Position numbers and translations under genes: made by a program
The notes under the pieces: model-generated
The model's input: the letters and a program-made list of their open reading frames with translations, nothing else
Told to the model about the DNA's origin: nothing
The model's database searches: none
Part shown: piece after piece, positions 12,824 through 18,921 of the stretch
Position numbering within the stretch: the stretch's first letter is position 1
Layout: each line of letters starts with the position of its first letter
Assembly: GCF_016704835.1 (NCBI RefSeq)
Contig: NZ_JADIZJ010000011.1
Span: 1-40,001, forward strand
Reading direction: 5' to 3'
DNA length: 40,001 bases
From: Sphingopyxis sp.
GTDB lineage: Bacteria > Pseudomonadota > Alphaproteobacteria > Sphingomonadales > Sphingomonadaceae

Positions 12824-13596
12824 GCGATATACACGACCAATTGCGTACGAAGTACCCCGCCGATCGCTACGCGCTGTTCTTCGAGGTGCCGGATGCGGTC
12901 AGCTTGGACGCCCGCCGACGTATCGACGCGGTTGCCGTGGGCGTATGGAAAAGCGTTGGGCGGAACATTTCCGGGTTCGAATTCAAGGCATCACGATCGG
13001 ACTGGCTGCGTGAAGTGAAGCAGGTGAACAAAGCCGATCCGTTCATCGCCGTCTGCGACTACTTTTATCTGGTCACGACCGACGCCAGCATAGCGAAGAT
13101 CGAGGAAGTCCCGGCGTGTTGGGGATGGCTGAGTTGCACGCCGAACGGCCTGAGGACGCAACGACCCGCGACGAAGCTGCCGCAGGACAAGGAAACGCTA
13201 CCGTGGGCGTTCACAGTCGGGCTGCTGCGCAAGCTGCAAGACAGTCTCATGGACTCTGCGGACGTGCGCACGCGTATCAACGCTATACGCGAGGAAGCCA
13301 AGGTGGACGCCGATCGCCGTGTCGAGCGGGAGGTGGCGAGAATCCGCGAAGGGAAAGAACTCGCAGCCCTGCGTAGTCGTGTCAAGGAGTTTGAAGATGC
13401 GGCTGGCGTTCAGATCGATGACTGGAAAGCGGGCCCCGTTGGCCAGATCGTTAAATCTCTGCTGGATCTCGACTACAGCGATCAACGACATGGCGTTGGC
13501 TTCGTCGCGGCCGGGCTTGAACGGCAAGCCGAAGAAGCTGAACGGCTCGCGAAAGTTGCACGCGAAACCGTTGCGAAAATGCGGGCGACGGCATGA
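12820..13596 (+). CDS. MmcB-like PD-(D/E)xK nuclease-fold protein with C-terminal coiled coil (258 aa)
   Basis: The first 125 residues resemble the MmcB-like DNA-repair/nuclease fold: RRRIDAVAVGVWKSVGRNIS, then GFEFKASRSDWLREVK with the E-x-K pair, and CDYFYLVT and IEEVPACWGWL as in related phage proteins. The rest is a charged coiled coil (RRVEREVARIREGKELAALR, AEEAERLAKVARETVAKM). It probably binds or cuts DNA in phage replication or repair. GTG start, coupled to the 27-aa peptide. Its stop overlaps the following methyltransferase-like gene by 4 nt. Confidence 0.75.
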   Translation: MSDIHDQLRTKYPADRYALFFEVPDAVSLDARRRIDAVAVGVWKSVGRNISGFEFKASRSDWLREVKQVNKADPFIAVCDYFYLVTTDASIAKIEEVPACWGWLSCTPNGLRTQRPATKLPQDKETLPWAFTVGLLRKLQDSLMDSADVRTRINAIREEAKVDADRRVEREVARIREGKELAALRSRVKEFEDAAGVQIDDWKAGPVGQIVKSLLDLDYSDQRHGVGFVAAGLERQAEEAERLAKVARETVAKMRATA

Positions 13597-14267
13597 GCAC
13601 CGGATTTGTCTGCCCGCACTGCCAGACCGACTTCAACCCGCGCCGGGCCGATCAGGTGTACTGCAAACCGAAGTGCAGGCTCGCGCCGGGGGATGCGGAC
13701 AACGCGTTACGGATGATTCCGGGCTGCGTGGTGGAGAGGGTTGATATGCGTTTTTCCCGTGCATGGGCTATGCCAAATGCAGACACTTTCAGTGTGAAAC
13801 CAATCGGAAACTTCGTGCGGCGTTACTTAATCGAATCTTCATTCAGCGTCGATCCCTTTGCCCGCAACAAGCGGTGGGCCACGTACACCAACGATTTGAA
13901 CCCGGAAACGGAAGCGGAGCACCACATGGATGCCGTTTCATTCCTGGAGATGTTAGAGAATCAGGTCGGTGGGCTCATTGACTTAGTTATTTTAGATCCG
14001 CCCTACTCTCCTAGACAAATTTCAGAGTGCTATAAAGCCGCCGGGAAAACTGTCGGAATGAAAGATACACAGAGCGCGCTTTTGTACAAGGCGGTGCGGG
14101 ATGCCTGCATGCCACTGCTATCCGCAAACGCCGTGGTGCTGTCTTTTGGATGGAATTCGGTCGGCATGGGGAAGTCTCGCGGCTTCGTGCAAGAGGAAAT
14201 ACTGCTCGTGTGCCACGGTGGCGCGCACAACGATACTATTTGCCTAGCGGAGAGACGGGATGCGTGA
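13593..14267 (+). CDS. Zinc-ribbon/DNA (adenine-N6-like) methyltransferase fusion (224 aa)
   Basis: A Rossmann-fold methyltransferase with the DPPY catalytic motif (D135, LIDLVILDPPYSPRQ), as in N6-adenine or N4-cytosine DNA methyltransferases. It probably modifies phage DNA to escape restriction. The N-terminal ~50 residues carry a four-Cys ribbon (CPHCQTDF...YCKPKCR). The methyltransferase proper appears to begin at an internal ATG 13746 (MRFSRAWAMPNADTFSVKPI), which has its own GGAGAGGG site; from there it is 173 aa. The fusion may therefore be an in-frame join between two genes. From about 13746 to 14240 the DNA is visibly AT-richer than its neighbours, a sign of recent transfer. Target specificity cannot be read. 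No restriction partner is seen. Confidence 0.8.
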   Translation: MSTGFVCPHCQTDFNPRRADQVYCKPKCRLAPGDADNALRMIPGCVVERVDMRFSRAWAMPNADTFSVKPIGNFVRRYLIESSFSVDPFARNKRWATYTNDLNPETEAEHHMDAVSFLEMLENQVGGLIDLVILDPPYSPRQISECYKAAGKTVGMKDTQSALLYKAVRDACMPLLSANAVVLSFGWNSVGMGKSRGFVQEEILLVCHGGAHNDTICLAERRDA

Positions 14268-14583
14268 ATCTACAATCGAAACGTACCTGGTCCGCGAAGT
14301 CGCCGAGTCGTACCGTACCGCTGCTGAGCGCATCGACTGGTCGATCCCGTGCCCGTCGATTTTCACCCGTGAGCGGCCGCTGGTCGAGGCCACTCTGCGC
14401 CGGATCGCGCGCGCCGTGCACCTGCTGTGCGCGCGCACCTATATCGGCGAGGCCAAGCGCAGACGCGGCCAGCCATTCGCTTTCACGCTGCTGCAATGGG
14501 CCGCGAACGCACGGCTGCGAGCGCAGCACGAGCCGGTGCAGCGCGATCTATTCACCGACCAGCGCCAGCGGGAGGCAGCGTGA
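14260..14583 (+). CDS. Phage protein, unknown function (107 aa)
   Basis: 107 aa, helical and basic. The N-terminus (MRESTIETYLVREVAE) recalls the first residues of some VRR-NUC proteins, but the catalytic D and E-x-K are absent and the rest (LVEATLRRIARAVHLLCART, RRRGQPFAFTLLQWAANARL) does not fit. It may be a mosaic. It overlaps the methyltransferase end by 8 nt and the next gene by 4 nt (GTGA). Function unknown. Confidence 0.65.
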   Translation: MRESTIETYLVREVAESYRTAAERIDWSIPCPSIFTRERPLVEATLRRIARAVHLLCARTYIGEAKRRRGQPFAFTLLQWAANARLRAQHEPVQRDLFTDQRQREAA

Positions 14584-14822
14584 AAAGCACAGCACTGGAA
14601 AAAATAGTCCCGCAGGAAATGCACTTGATCTTACTGCGTGCGGCGGATATGGCGGTCCGATGGTGGCGGGAGAAAAAGCCGCAGAGCTGGTCCATTCGCA
14701 AACATCTGGAGGCCCCCACTATCAACTGCGTAGGGGAACGCGAGAAGCAACTCGCACGCGCGGCGGCGGGTTGGTACGCCGTGCAGCGCCGGATCGACAC
14801 GACCGAGGAAGGAACGACATGA
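14580..14822 (+). CDS. Small conserved-looking phage protein (80 aa)
   Basis: 80-aa, GTG-started, helical: VPQEMHLILLRAADMAVRWW, KKPQSWSIRKHLEAPTINCV, EREKQLARAAAGWYAV. Short proteins with this W..K.P.SW....HL..PT.N pattern are common in phages of Gram-negative bacteria. I know of no assigned function. ATGA overlap with the next gene. Confidence 0.7.
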   Translation: MKSTALEKIVPQEMHLILLRAADMAVRWWREKKPQSWSIRKHLEAPTINCVGEREKQLARAAAGWYAVQRRIDTTEEGTT

Positions 14823-15130
14823 CCACCCCAGACACCCGCCCGACGATAGCGCCGCAAGTGGGCGCGCGATACACACTCGCACAATGGCTGCGCGACTACG
14901 CGGGCGAATTCTGCGAGGAACGCGAGGCGATCATGATCTGTGCTGCTGCGGATGAGATCGACAAGCCGCGCATCGAGCCGCCGACCGTCCGCCAGCAGTT
15001 CGTGATGGCGGCGATGACGGGACTGCTCGCGAACCAAGAACATTTCAACGTGAGTGAACTAGCAGCGCGCGCGAGCATAGCTGCCGACGCCTGCATGGCC
15101 GAGGAAGCGAGGACGAGGAGCAAGACATGA
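14819..15130 (+). CDS. Phage protein, unknown function (103 aa)
   Basis: 103 aa with a Pro/Thr-rich N-terminus (TTPDTRPTIAPQVGARYT), then helices (LAQWLRDYAGEFCEEREAIM, VRQQFVMAAMTGLLANQEHF). No known domain is recognised and no membrane segment is seen. The gene is linked by 4-nt overlaps to both neighbours, so it belongs to the same coupled block. Confidence 0.65.
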   Translation: MTTPDTRPTIAPQVGARYTLAQWLRDYAGEFCEEREAIMICAAADEIDKPRIEPPTVRQQFVMAAMTGLLANQEHFNVSELAARASIAADACMAEEARTRSKT

Positions 15131-15483
15131 CCGACATCCTGCAACGGCTGCGCGCCGATTACTGCACATGCCACGAGGCGTACAGGACGCGAGACATGCT
15201 CGACCCTACGTGCGAATCGTGCGCCACAAAAGACGATCGCACGGAAGCCGCCGACGAAATCGAGCGGCTGCGAGACGGCGCGTCCCGCTGGATTCCCGTG
15301 ACCGAGCGGATGCCGGAAATAGCCGCCACCTGTTGGGTCGCTATTGAAATGCGATACGAGGTAATCACGCGGCTCGCCTACTGCGAGCGCAGCGGGAATT
15401 GGCAGCACATAGACGCAAGGCCAATCCTTTCCCCCGTCCTCGCTTGGCAGCCCATCATCGAGCCGGAGGCGTACAAGCCGTGA
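15127..15483 (+). CDS. DUF551-like phage protein (118 aa)
   Basis: The C-terminal half resembles DUF551, a small domain found in many phages: WIPVTERMPEIAATCWVAIE, a central strand region, then LAWQPIIEP near the end. The N-terminal half has a Cys/His cluster (YCTCHEAY, CESCATKDD) that could bind zinc, then EAADEIERLRD. A similar AADEIERLR helix recurs in the two duplicated genes at 16483 and 16981, which suggests a shared small module. Function unknown. ATGA overlap upstream, GTGA downstream. Confidence 0.7.
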   Translation: MTDILQRLRADYCTCHEAYRTRDMLDPTCESCATKDDRTEAADEIERLRDGASRWIPVTERMPEIAATCWVAIEMRYEVITRLAYCERSGNWQHIDARPILSPVLAWQPIIEPEAYKP

Positions 15484-15671
15484 GTATCTGCATCATTTGC
15501 CGCGAACATCCGGCAGAAGTGCCGGATCGAAACAGTCAGAGCCTTAGACCCGTCAAGCGGGTATGTCGCGCGTGTCACGCTGCTCGACTGCGCAGCGACC
15601 TCAAGCACATTGTCGCCGAGAATTCCCCGCAGCGGCAGCCGTTCAACTTCATTGGAGGTAAGAAGCCATGA
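15480..15671 (+). CDS. Small zinc-ribbon protein (63 aa)
   Basis: A GTG-started 63-aa protein with two Cys pairs (CIICREHP near residues 4-11 and VCRACHAARL near 34-43), forming a probable four-Cys zinc ribbon. Such small phage proteins may bind nucleic acid or host polymerase; the role is not visible here. The end (NFIGGKKP) carries the ATTGGAGG ribosome site of the DHH gene, whose ATG overlaps this stop. Confidence 0.65.
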   Translation: MSICIICREHPAEVPDRNSQSLRPVKRVCRACHAARLRSDLKHIVAENSPQRQPFNFIGGKKP

Positions 15672-16486
15672 CTATTTGTATCTACCACGGAAATTGTGCA
15701 GACGGCTTTACGGCCGCTTGGGTAGTGCGCCGTGCGCTTGGGTCCGCAGTTAAGTTTCACGCGGGGGTTTATCAGACACCTCCGCCTGACGTGACGGGCC
15801 GTGAAGTTGTACTGGTGGACTTTTCGTACAAACGTCCCGTGATGGAGCGGCTTGTCGCTGACGCGCGCAGCGTAACAATCCTCGACCACCACAAGACGGC
15901 TGAGGCCGACCTAGCCAACTTGGCTGGTGCCCGCGTCGTGTTTGACGTGGAACGATCAGGCTGCCGAATCGCATGGGATTTTTATTTTCCGGACGAGTCT
16001 CCGCCACCCGTACTGCTGCATGTCGAGGATAGAGATTTGTGGAAATTCTCGCTGCCAAAAACACGAGAGATTCAGGCCAACATCTTCTCGTATCCGTATG
16101 ACTTTGAGACATGGGAGCGTCTTATGAGTAGCGATCCTGAGGCGCTTGCAGTCGAAGGCGCGGCAATCGAACGCAAGCACTTCAAGGATGTCGCTGAATT
16201 ACTTACGGTGACGCAGCGTCGTATGGTGATCGGCGGGTTCAATGTACCAGTCGCGAATTTGCCCTACACGCTCGTCTCCGATGCCGCTCACACGATGGCG
16301 CAAGGCGAACCGTTCGCAGGTTGCTATTGGGATACGCCGAAAGGCCGCGTGTTCGGACTGCGCTCAGCAGAAGGAGGCGTAGATGTATCAGAAATTGCCA
16401 CGCAGTACGGCGGCGGCGGGCACAAAAACGCAGCAGGATTTACTGTGTCATACGCCGATGCGCAGACGCTGGAGGTACAGCCATGA
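15668..16486 (+). CDS. DHH-family phosphoesterase (272 aa)
   Basis: A DHH/DHHA1 phosphoesterase related to RecJ, NrnA and GdpP. Seen: HGNCADGFTAAW (His7, Asp12), LVDFSY (Asp51), the name-giving ILDHHKT (D73-H74-H75), HVEDRDLWK (acidic pair 121/123) and the DHHA1 end-motif GGGGHKNAAGF (248-258). These form a two-metal site. The substrate could be short RNA (nanoRNA), 3'-phosphoadenosine phosphate or cyclic dinucleotides. Established DHH enzymes degrade such molecules, so a role in clearing cyclic-nucleotide defence signals is possible but inferred. It lacks the membrane domains of GdpP. Start by ATGA overlap with GGAGG upstream. Confidence 0.9.
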   Translation: MTICIYHGNCADGFTAAWVVRRALGSAVKFHAGVYQTPPPDVTGREVVLVDFSYKRPVMERLVADARSVTILDHHKTAEADLANLAGARVVFDVERSGCRIAWDFYFPDESPPPVLLHVEDRDLWKFSLPKTREIQANIFSYPYDFETWERLMSSDPEALAVEGAAIERKHFKDVAELLTVTQRRMVIGGFNVPVANLPYTLVSDAAHTMAQGEPFAGCYWDTPKGRVFGLRSAEGGVDVSEIATQYGGGGHKNAAGFTVSYADAQTLEVQP

Positions 16487-16638
16487 CCGACATCGTAGAG
16501 CGGCTGCGCTTTCTGGGGAGCGGCGAACCGTTTCGGGGCGCGTTGATGTGCGAAGCCGCAGACGAGATCGAGCGCCTGCGCGCCGAGCAAGTTCGCGAAA
16601 TGAGGAAGAGAGGACGAGGAAATGAGCGCATACAATGA
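16483..16638 (+). CDS. Small duplicated protein, copy 1 (51 aa)
   Basis: 51 aa starting MTDIVERLRFLGSGEPFRGA, then LMCEAADEIERLR: a short helical protein with no known fold. The gene shares a near-identical 98-bp segment with the gene at 16981-17157 and diverges only in its tail (basic here, MRKRGRGNERIQ). It overlaps the DHH gene by 4 nt and the next gene by 17 nt. The D-I-x-x-R-L-R start and A-A-D-E-I-E-R-L-R helix recur in many short phage proteins. Confidence 0.7.
   Translation: MTDIVERLRFLGSGEPFRGALMCEAADEIERLRAEQVREMRKRGRGNERIQ
16489..16586 (+). repeat. 98-bp direct repeat, copy 1
   Basis: Matches 16987-17084 with three mismatches out of 98 (G/A in the CGGCTG/CGACTG position, A/C in GCCGCAG/GCCGCCG, G/A in ATCGAG/ATCGAA). 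All three fall in third codon positions, so the encoded segment is unchanged. The copies are 498 bp apart and flank the gene at 16622-16984. Confidence 0.95.
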
Positions 16639-16984
16639 ACTGCTCGATGCTTTGAACGACGAGGAGCGTTTCACCCACTTCGTCATCGGCCCGTGGGGCT
16701 GGGGGTCGGCACCCCAATCAAAAAAAGAGGCTTGGAAACCTGGCTATCGGGAACCGGACCCGACGCCAGTGCCATTTGCGTTCCGGGGGAAGGTGCTGGA
16801 ATTCGAGCCGAACAAGCATCTACTGTATGACTGGAACATAGGGGGGCCGTTCGGGGCGCCGTCCTGCTACGCGCTTTTTGCGTGGACAAACAAGAGGGTC
16901 TTTTTCGTACACGAGTACGATGGCTCGACCATTTTGGTGTCCGTTCCACGCGGACCCGGCAAAACGATGCCATCGTTCTTATGA
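16622..16984 (+). CDS. Conserved phage hypothetical protein (120 aa)
   Basis: I recall this as a family of unknown function found in many phages. Features: FVIGPWGWGSAPQSKKEAW, PDPTPVPFAFRGKVLEFEPN, then GAPSCYALFAWTNKRVFFVH, EYDGSTILVSVPR. Aromatic-rich and probably beta-sheet based, soluble. It is flanked by the two copies of a 98-bp repeat, so it may have been captured with, or duplicated around, the repeat. Confidence 0.75.
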   Translation: MSAYNELLDALNDEERFTHFVIGPWGWGSAPQSKKEAWKPGYREPDPTPVPFAFRGKVLEFEPNKHLLYDWNIGGPFGAPSCYALFAWTNKRVFFVHEYDGSTILVSVPRGPGKTMPSFL

Positions 16985-17157
16985 GCGACATCGTAGAGCG
17001 ACTGCGCTTTCTGGGGAGCGGCGAACCGTTTCGGGGCGCGTTGATGTGCGAAGCCGCCGACGAGATCGAACGCCTGCGCGCCGAACTCGCCGAGGCGAAG
17101 GTGGATGCGGAGCGGTGTTACCGCCGACTCTCGACCACCCCGCGCCACCAATCCTGA
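16981..17157 (+). CDS. Small duplicated protein, copy 2 (58 aa)
   Basis: Paralogue of the gene at 16483: identical over residues 3-35 (DIVERLRFLGSGEPFRGALM, then CEAADEIERLRAE), but with a different tail (LAEAKVDAERCYRRLSTTPR). ATGA overlap with the upstream gene. It is the last plus-strand gene, and its 3' end overlaps the end of the convergent Rz gene by 40 bp with no terminator visible between them. Confidence 0.75.
   Translation: MSDIVERLRFLGSGEPFRGALMCEAADEIERLRAELAEAKVDAERCYRRLSTTPRHQS
16987..17084 (+). repeat. 98-bp direct repeat, copy 2
   Basis: Second copy of the segment at 16489-16586 (95 of 98 bases identical). Only synonymous differences are seen. It encodes most of the 58-aa protein. 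Confidence 0.95.
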
Positions 17158-17624
17158 AACCCCTGCAATCGGCTGGCATCATGCCCGCAGGCGGTCAGGA
17201 CGGCGGCAGTAGCTCGCTCAATCGCTTCATCGCCTCCGGGCTCTCCGGGGGCTGTAGCAGGCCCGGCGGCACGGTCGGCAGCGCCGGACACGGCGCAACC
17301 ACGGGCACTGGCTTGGTAGTCACGCAGGCGGCCAGCGAGGTCGCGAGCGCGAGCGTCAGAGTCACCGAGACGGGTTTCCAGTTCATGCTGCACCTTGTCG
17401 GAAATGGCCTTGTCGGCCTCCACGGTGGCCGCTACGGCGGCGGATTGTTTGGCGAAAGCCTCTGCCGCGATCAGCCGTTCAGCGTCCCATCGGGCCTGTA
17501 CGGCGGCCTCACCGGCCTCGTAGCGGGTATGGCCGTAGTGCCAGGCGCTGCCCAGAACGGCCACGACCGCCGCCCCGGCGCCGATCAGCCGCCACGGCAG
17601 GGCGGATAGGGGCGGGAAGATCAT
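17118..17624 (-). CDS. Rz: Rz-like inner-membrane spanin (168 aa)
   Basis: Inner-membrane half of the two-component spanin that disrupts the outer membrane at the end of lysis. It has one N-terminal membrane span (WRLIGAGAAVVAVLGSAWHY) followed by a long periplasmic coiled coil (RYEAGEAAVQARWDAERLIA, KAISDKVQHELETRLGDSDA), the usual type II layout. Its start overlaps the holin stop by 4 nt. The Rz1 gene lies entirely inside it in another frame. It indicates a Gram-negative host. The last 40 bp overlap the convergent plus-strand gene. Confidence 0.85.
   Translation of the reverse strand: MIFPPLSALPWRLIGAGAAVVAVLGSAWHYGHTRYEAGEAAVQARWDAERLIAAEAFAKQSAAVAATVEADKAISDKVQHELETRLGDSDARARDLAGRLRDYQASARGCAVSGAADRAAGPATAPGEPGGDEAIERATAAVLTACGHDASRLQGFQDWWRGVVESRR
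17195..17386 (-). CDS. Rz1: Rz1-like outer-membrane lipoprotein, nested in Rz (63 aa)
   Basis: A 63-aa lipoprotein wholly embedded in Rz in a different frame. It has a lipoprotein signal peptide (WKPVSVTLTLALATSLAAC) with lipobox L18-A19-A20-C21, then a short Pro-rich mature region (PVPVVAPCPALPTVPPG). Rz1 pairs with Rz to span the periplasm. The embedded arrangement is the classical lambda type. Lipid attachment is expected at Cys21, leaving 43 mature residues. Confidence 0.85.
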   Translation of the reverse strand: MNWKPVSVTLTLALATSLAACVTTKPVPVVAPCPALPTVPPGLLQPPESPEAMKRLSELLPPS

Positions 17625-17980
17625 CTGCGCGGCGTCGCCGAAATCATCGCTTCAGCGTCCGGGAAGTAGCGGTACAGCAGCCGCGTTCCAATCGTGTACA
17701 GCGAGGGCGCGATGAACCCGCCCACGGCGAGCCCCCACGACAGCCCCAGCGGGGTGCGCCAGTTCAGCCACGTCACGCCGATGCCGATCACGAACTGCAC
17801 GCAGTACCACAGGCCCCGGCCGCCGTTCTTCGGCGCCCACTGGATCACGGCCATCTTCACGACCTGGGTAATCGAGATCGCAGCGAGCGTGCCGACCACG
17901 ACCGAGCCGAGCTGCGTGTGCGCGAGCAGGTAGTCGAAGGAACCGATCACGAACTGCCAGACGCGCTGCAGGGTATCCAT
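17621..17980 (-). CDS. Putative holin (119 aa, about three membrane spans)
   Basis: A small hydrophobic protein placed between endolysin and spanin genes. The probable spans are VVVGTLAAISITQVVKMAVI, LWYCVQFVIGIGVTWLNW and GLSWGLAVGGFIAPSLYTIG, ending in a basic/acidic tail (RLLYRYFPDAEAM). It should make the inner-membrane lesion that releases the endolysin. The ATG at 17980 is chosen because GAGG lies 8 bases upstream; a TTG at 17986 is too close to it. A role as an anti-holin cannot be excluded. Confidence 0.7.
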   Translation of the reverse strand: MDTLQRVWQFVIGSFDYLLAHTQLGSVVVGTLAAISITQVVKMAVIQWAPKNGGRGLWYCVQFVIGIGVTWLNWRTPLGLSWGLAVGGFIAPSLYTIGTRLLYRYFPDAEAMISATPRR

Positions 17981-17982
17981 GT

Positions 17983-18489
17983 TCAAGCCTCGTTTCGACT
18001 GACGGGAAGGTTGCCGACAAATCGCGGCAGCGGCTGATGCGAGTACGGCCCGCCGGGCGGCCAGACGTAGCCAAGCACGCGAGCGGGATCGAACGGCCGA
18101 ATACTCACCATGTCACCTTGGTTTCCGCCCAAGGTCAGGATATTGCCATGCTCATCCCGGCCCACGGCAAAGCCGACGTGCCCGCCGCCCTTGCGTTCGT
18201 AGACCACGATGCAGCCGTAGACCGGCGCGGGAATTCGCGTGCCGTAGTCGAGCCATACGCGCGCGCGATACCAATTCTGCGGGCGCGGCAGGCCGACTTC
18301 ATCGAGGCACTCGCCAACATACGTGCCGCACCAAGGGGCTCTGGAATCGTCTCGACCAAGCGTGTTCCACACCGCCGCGCCGCCCTTAAGCCACCATTTC
18401 ACCAGCAGCGGATTCGAGTCCTTGCCGGGAATCTCCGCGACGCCGATGTACCGGCGTGCGACCTGCAGCCACAGCGGTTCAGCGACCAT
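17983..18489 (-). CDS. Endolysin, NlpC/P60-like (TIGR02594-type) amidase/peptidase (168 aa)
   Basis: Peptidoglycan hydrolase of the CHAP/NlpC-P60 fold, probably cutting the peptide part of the wall. Catalytic candidates are Cys54 (RAPWCGTYVG), His104 (GGGHVGFAVG) and Asn123 (LGGNQGD). The start PLWLQVARRYIGVAEIPG is typical of the TIGR02594 phage family. It has no signal peptide, so it needs the holin. ATG at 18489 is chosen over an adjacent TTG. It overlaps the upstream membrane-protein gene by 11 nt. Confidence 0.85.
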   Translation of the reverse strand: MVAEPLWLQVARRYIGVAEIPGKDSNPLLVKWWLKGGAAVWNTLGRDDSRAPWCGTYVGECLDEVGLPRPQNWYRARVWLDYGTRIPAPVYGCIVVYERKGGGHVGFAVGRDEHGNILTLGGNQGDMVSIRPFDPARVLGYVWPPGGPYSHQPLPRFVGNLPVSRNEA

Positions 18490-18751
18490 CAAGCTTGTCC
18501 TCGATACGCTCTAGCCGTCGCAGGATTTCCTTGTTCGCTTGGTCCTGCGCGGAGATCTGCACGATCTGAGACAAATCACGCGATTCGAGAGACGACAACC
18601 GTCCGCTGTTCGTGATGATCTTCTGATCGAATTCGACCAGGCGCGACGAATTCGCCCAGAGTACCGCGCCCGCCGAGGAGGCCATAGAACACAGCATCGT
18701 CAGCCCGACTTCAAGCAGCCGCGCGCGACGATCGATCCCGTTACCCTGCAT
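18479..18751 (-). CDS. Small membrane and coiled-coil protein in the lysis region (90 aa)
   Basis: One hydrophobic stretch (VGLTMLCSMASSAGAVLW, about 15-32) followed by a predicted coiled coil (SSLESRDLSQIVQISAQDQA, then NKEILRRLERIEDKLD). Its position just before the endolysin and its single span suggest a holin partner, antiholin or membrane-anchored lysis regulator. Its ATG shares an A with the stop of the preceding poly-Gly membrane protein (TGATG). A longer frame upstream is a shadow of other genes. Confidence 0.6.
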   Translation of the reverse strand: MQGNGIDRRARLLEVGLTMLCSMASSAGAVLWANSSRLVEFDQKIITNSGRLSSLESRDLSQIVQISAQDQANKEILRRLERIEDKLDGR

Positions 18752-18912
18752 CAGAATTTCTCGGTTCTGCGACCATTCGTGCCACCACCACCACCACCAC
18801 CACCACCCCCCGACGCATTCGTGCCATTGCGGCGCTTGCGGAACTGTTGCGCGATGCACCAGACCGAGCCGACGATCATAACGAAAAGCAGAATACCGAG
18901 TGCTGTTTCCAT
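18751..18912 (-). CDS. Small membrane protein with poly-glycine linker (53 aa)
   Basis: A 53-aa protein with a strong AGGAG site 7 bases before the ATG at 18912. It has one membrane span (LGILLFVMIVGSVWCIAQQF), a basic stop-transfer motif (RKRRNGTNAS), ten consecutive glycines from a GGT microsatellite, then TNGRRTEKF. The layout fits a small holin-like or lysis-regulating protein. The poly-Gly length would change by whole codons if the repeat slips. The stop overlaps the next ATG (TGATG), so both are probably translated from one message. Confidence 0.65.
   Translation of the reverse strand: METALGILLFVMIVGSVWCIAQQFRKRRNGTNASGGGGGGGGGGTNGRRTEKF
18784..18807 (-). repeat. (GGT)8 microsatellite (ACC on plus strand)
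   Basis: Eight perfect GGT units on the coding (minus) strand, flanked by GGG and GGC, encode ten glycines in the 53-aa membrane protein. Triplet slippage would keep the frame. Confidence 0.9.
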
Positions 18913-18921
18913 GACATTCTC

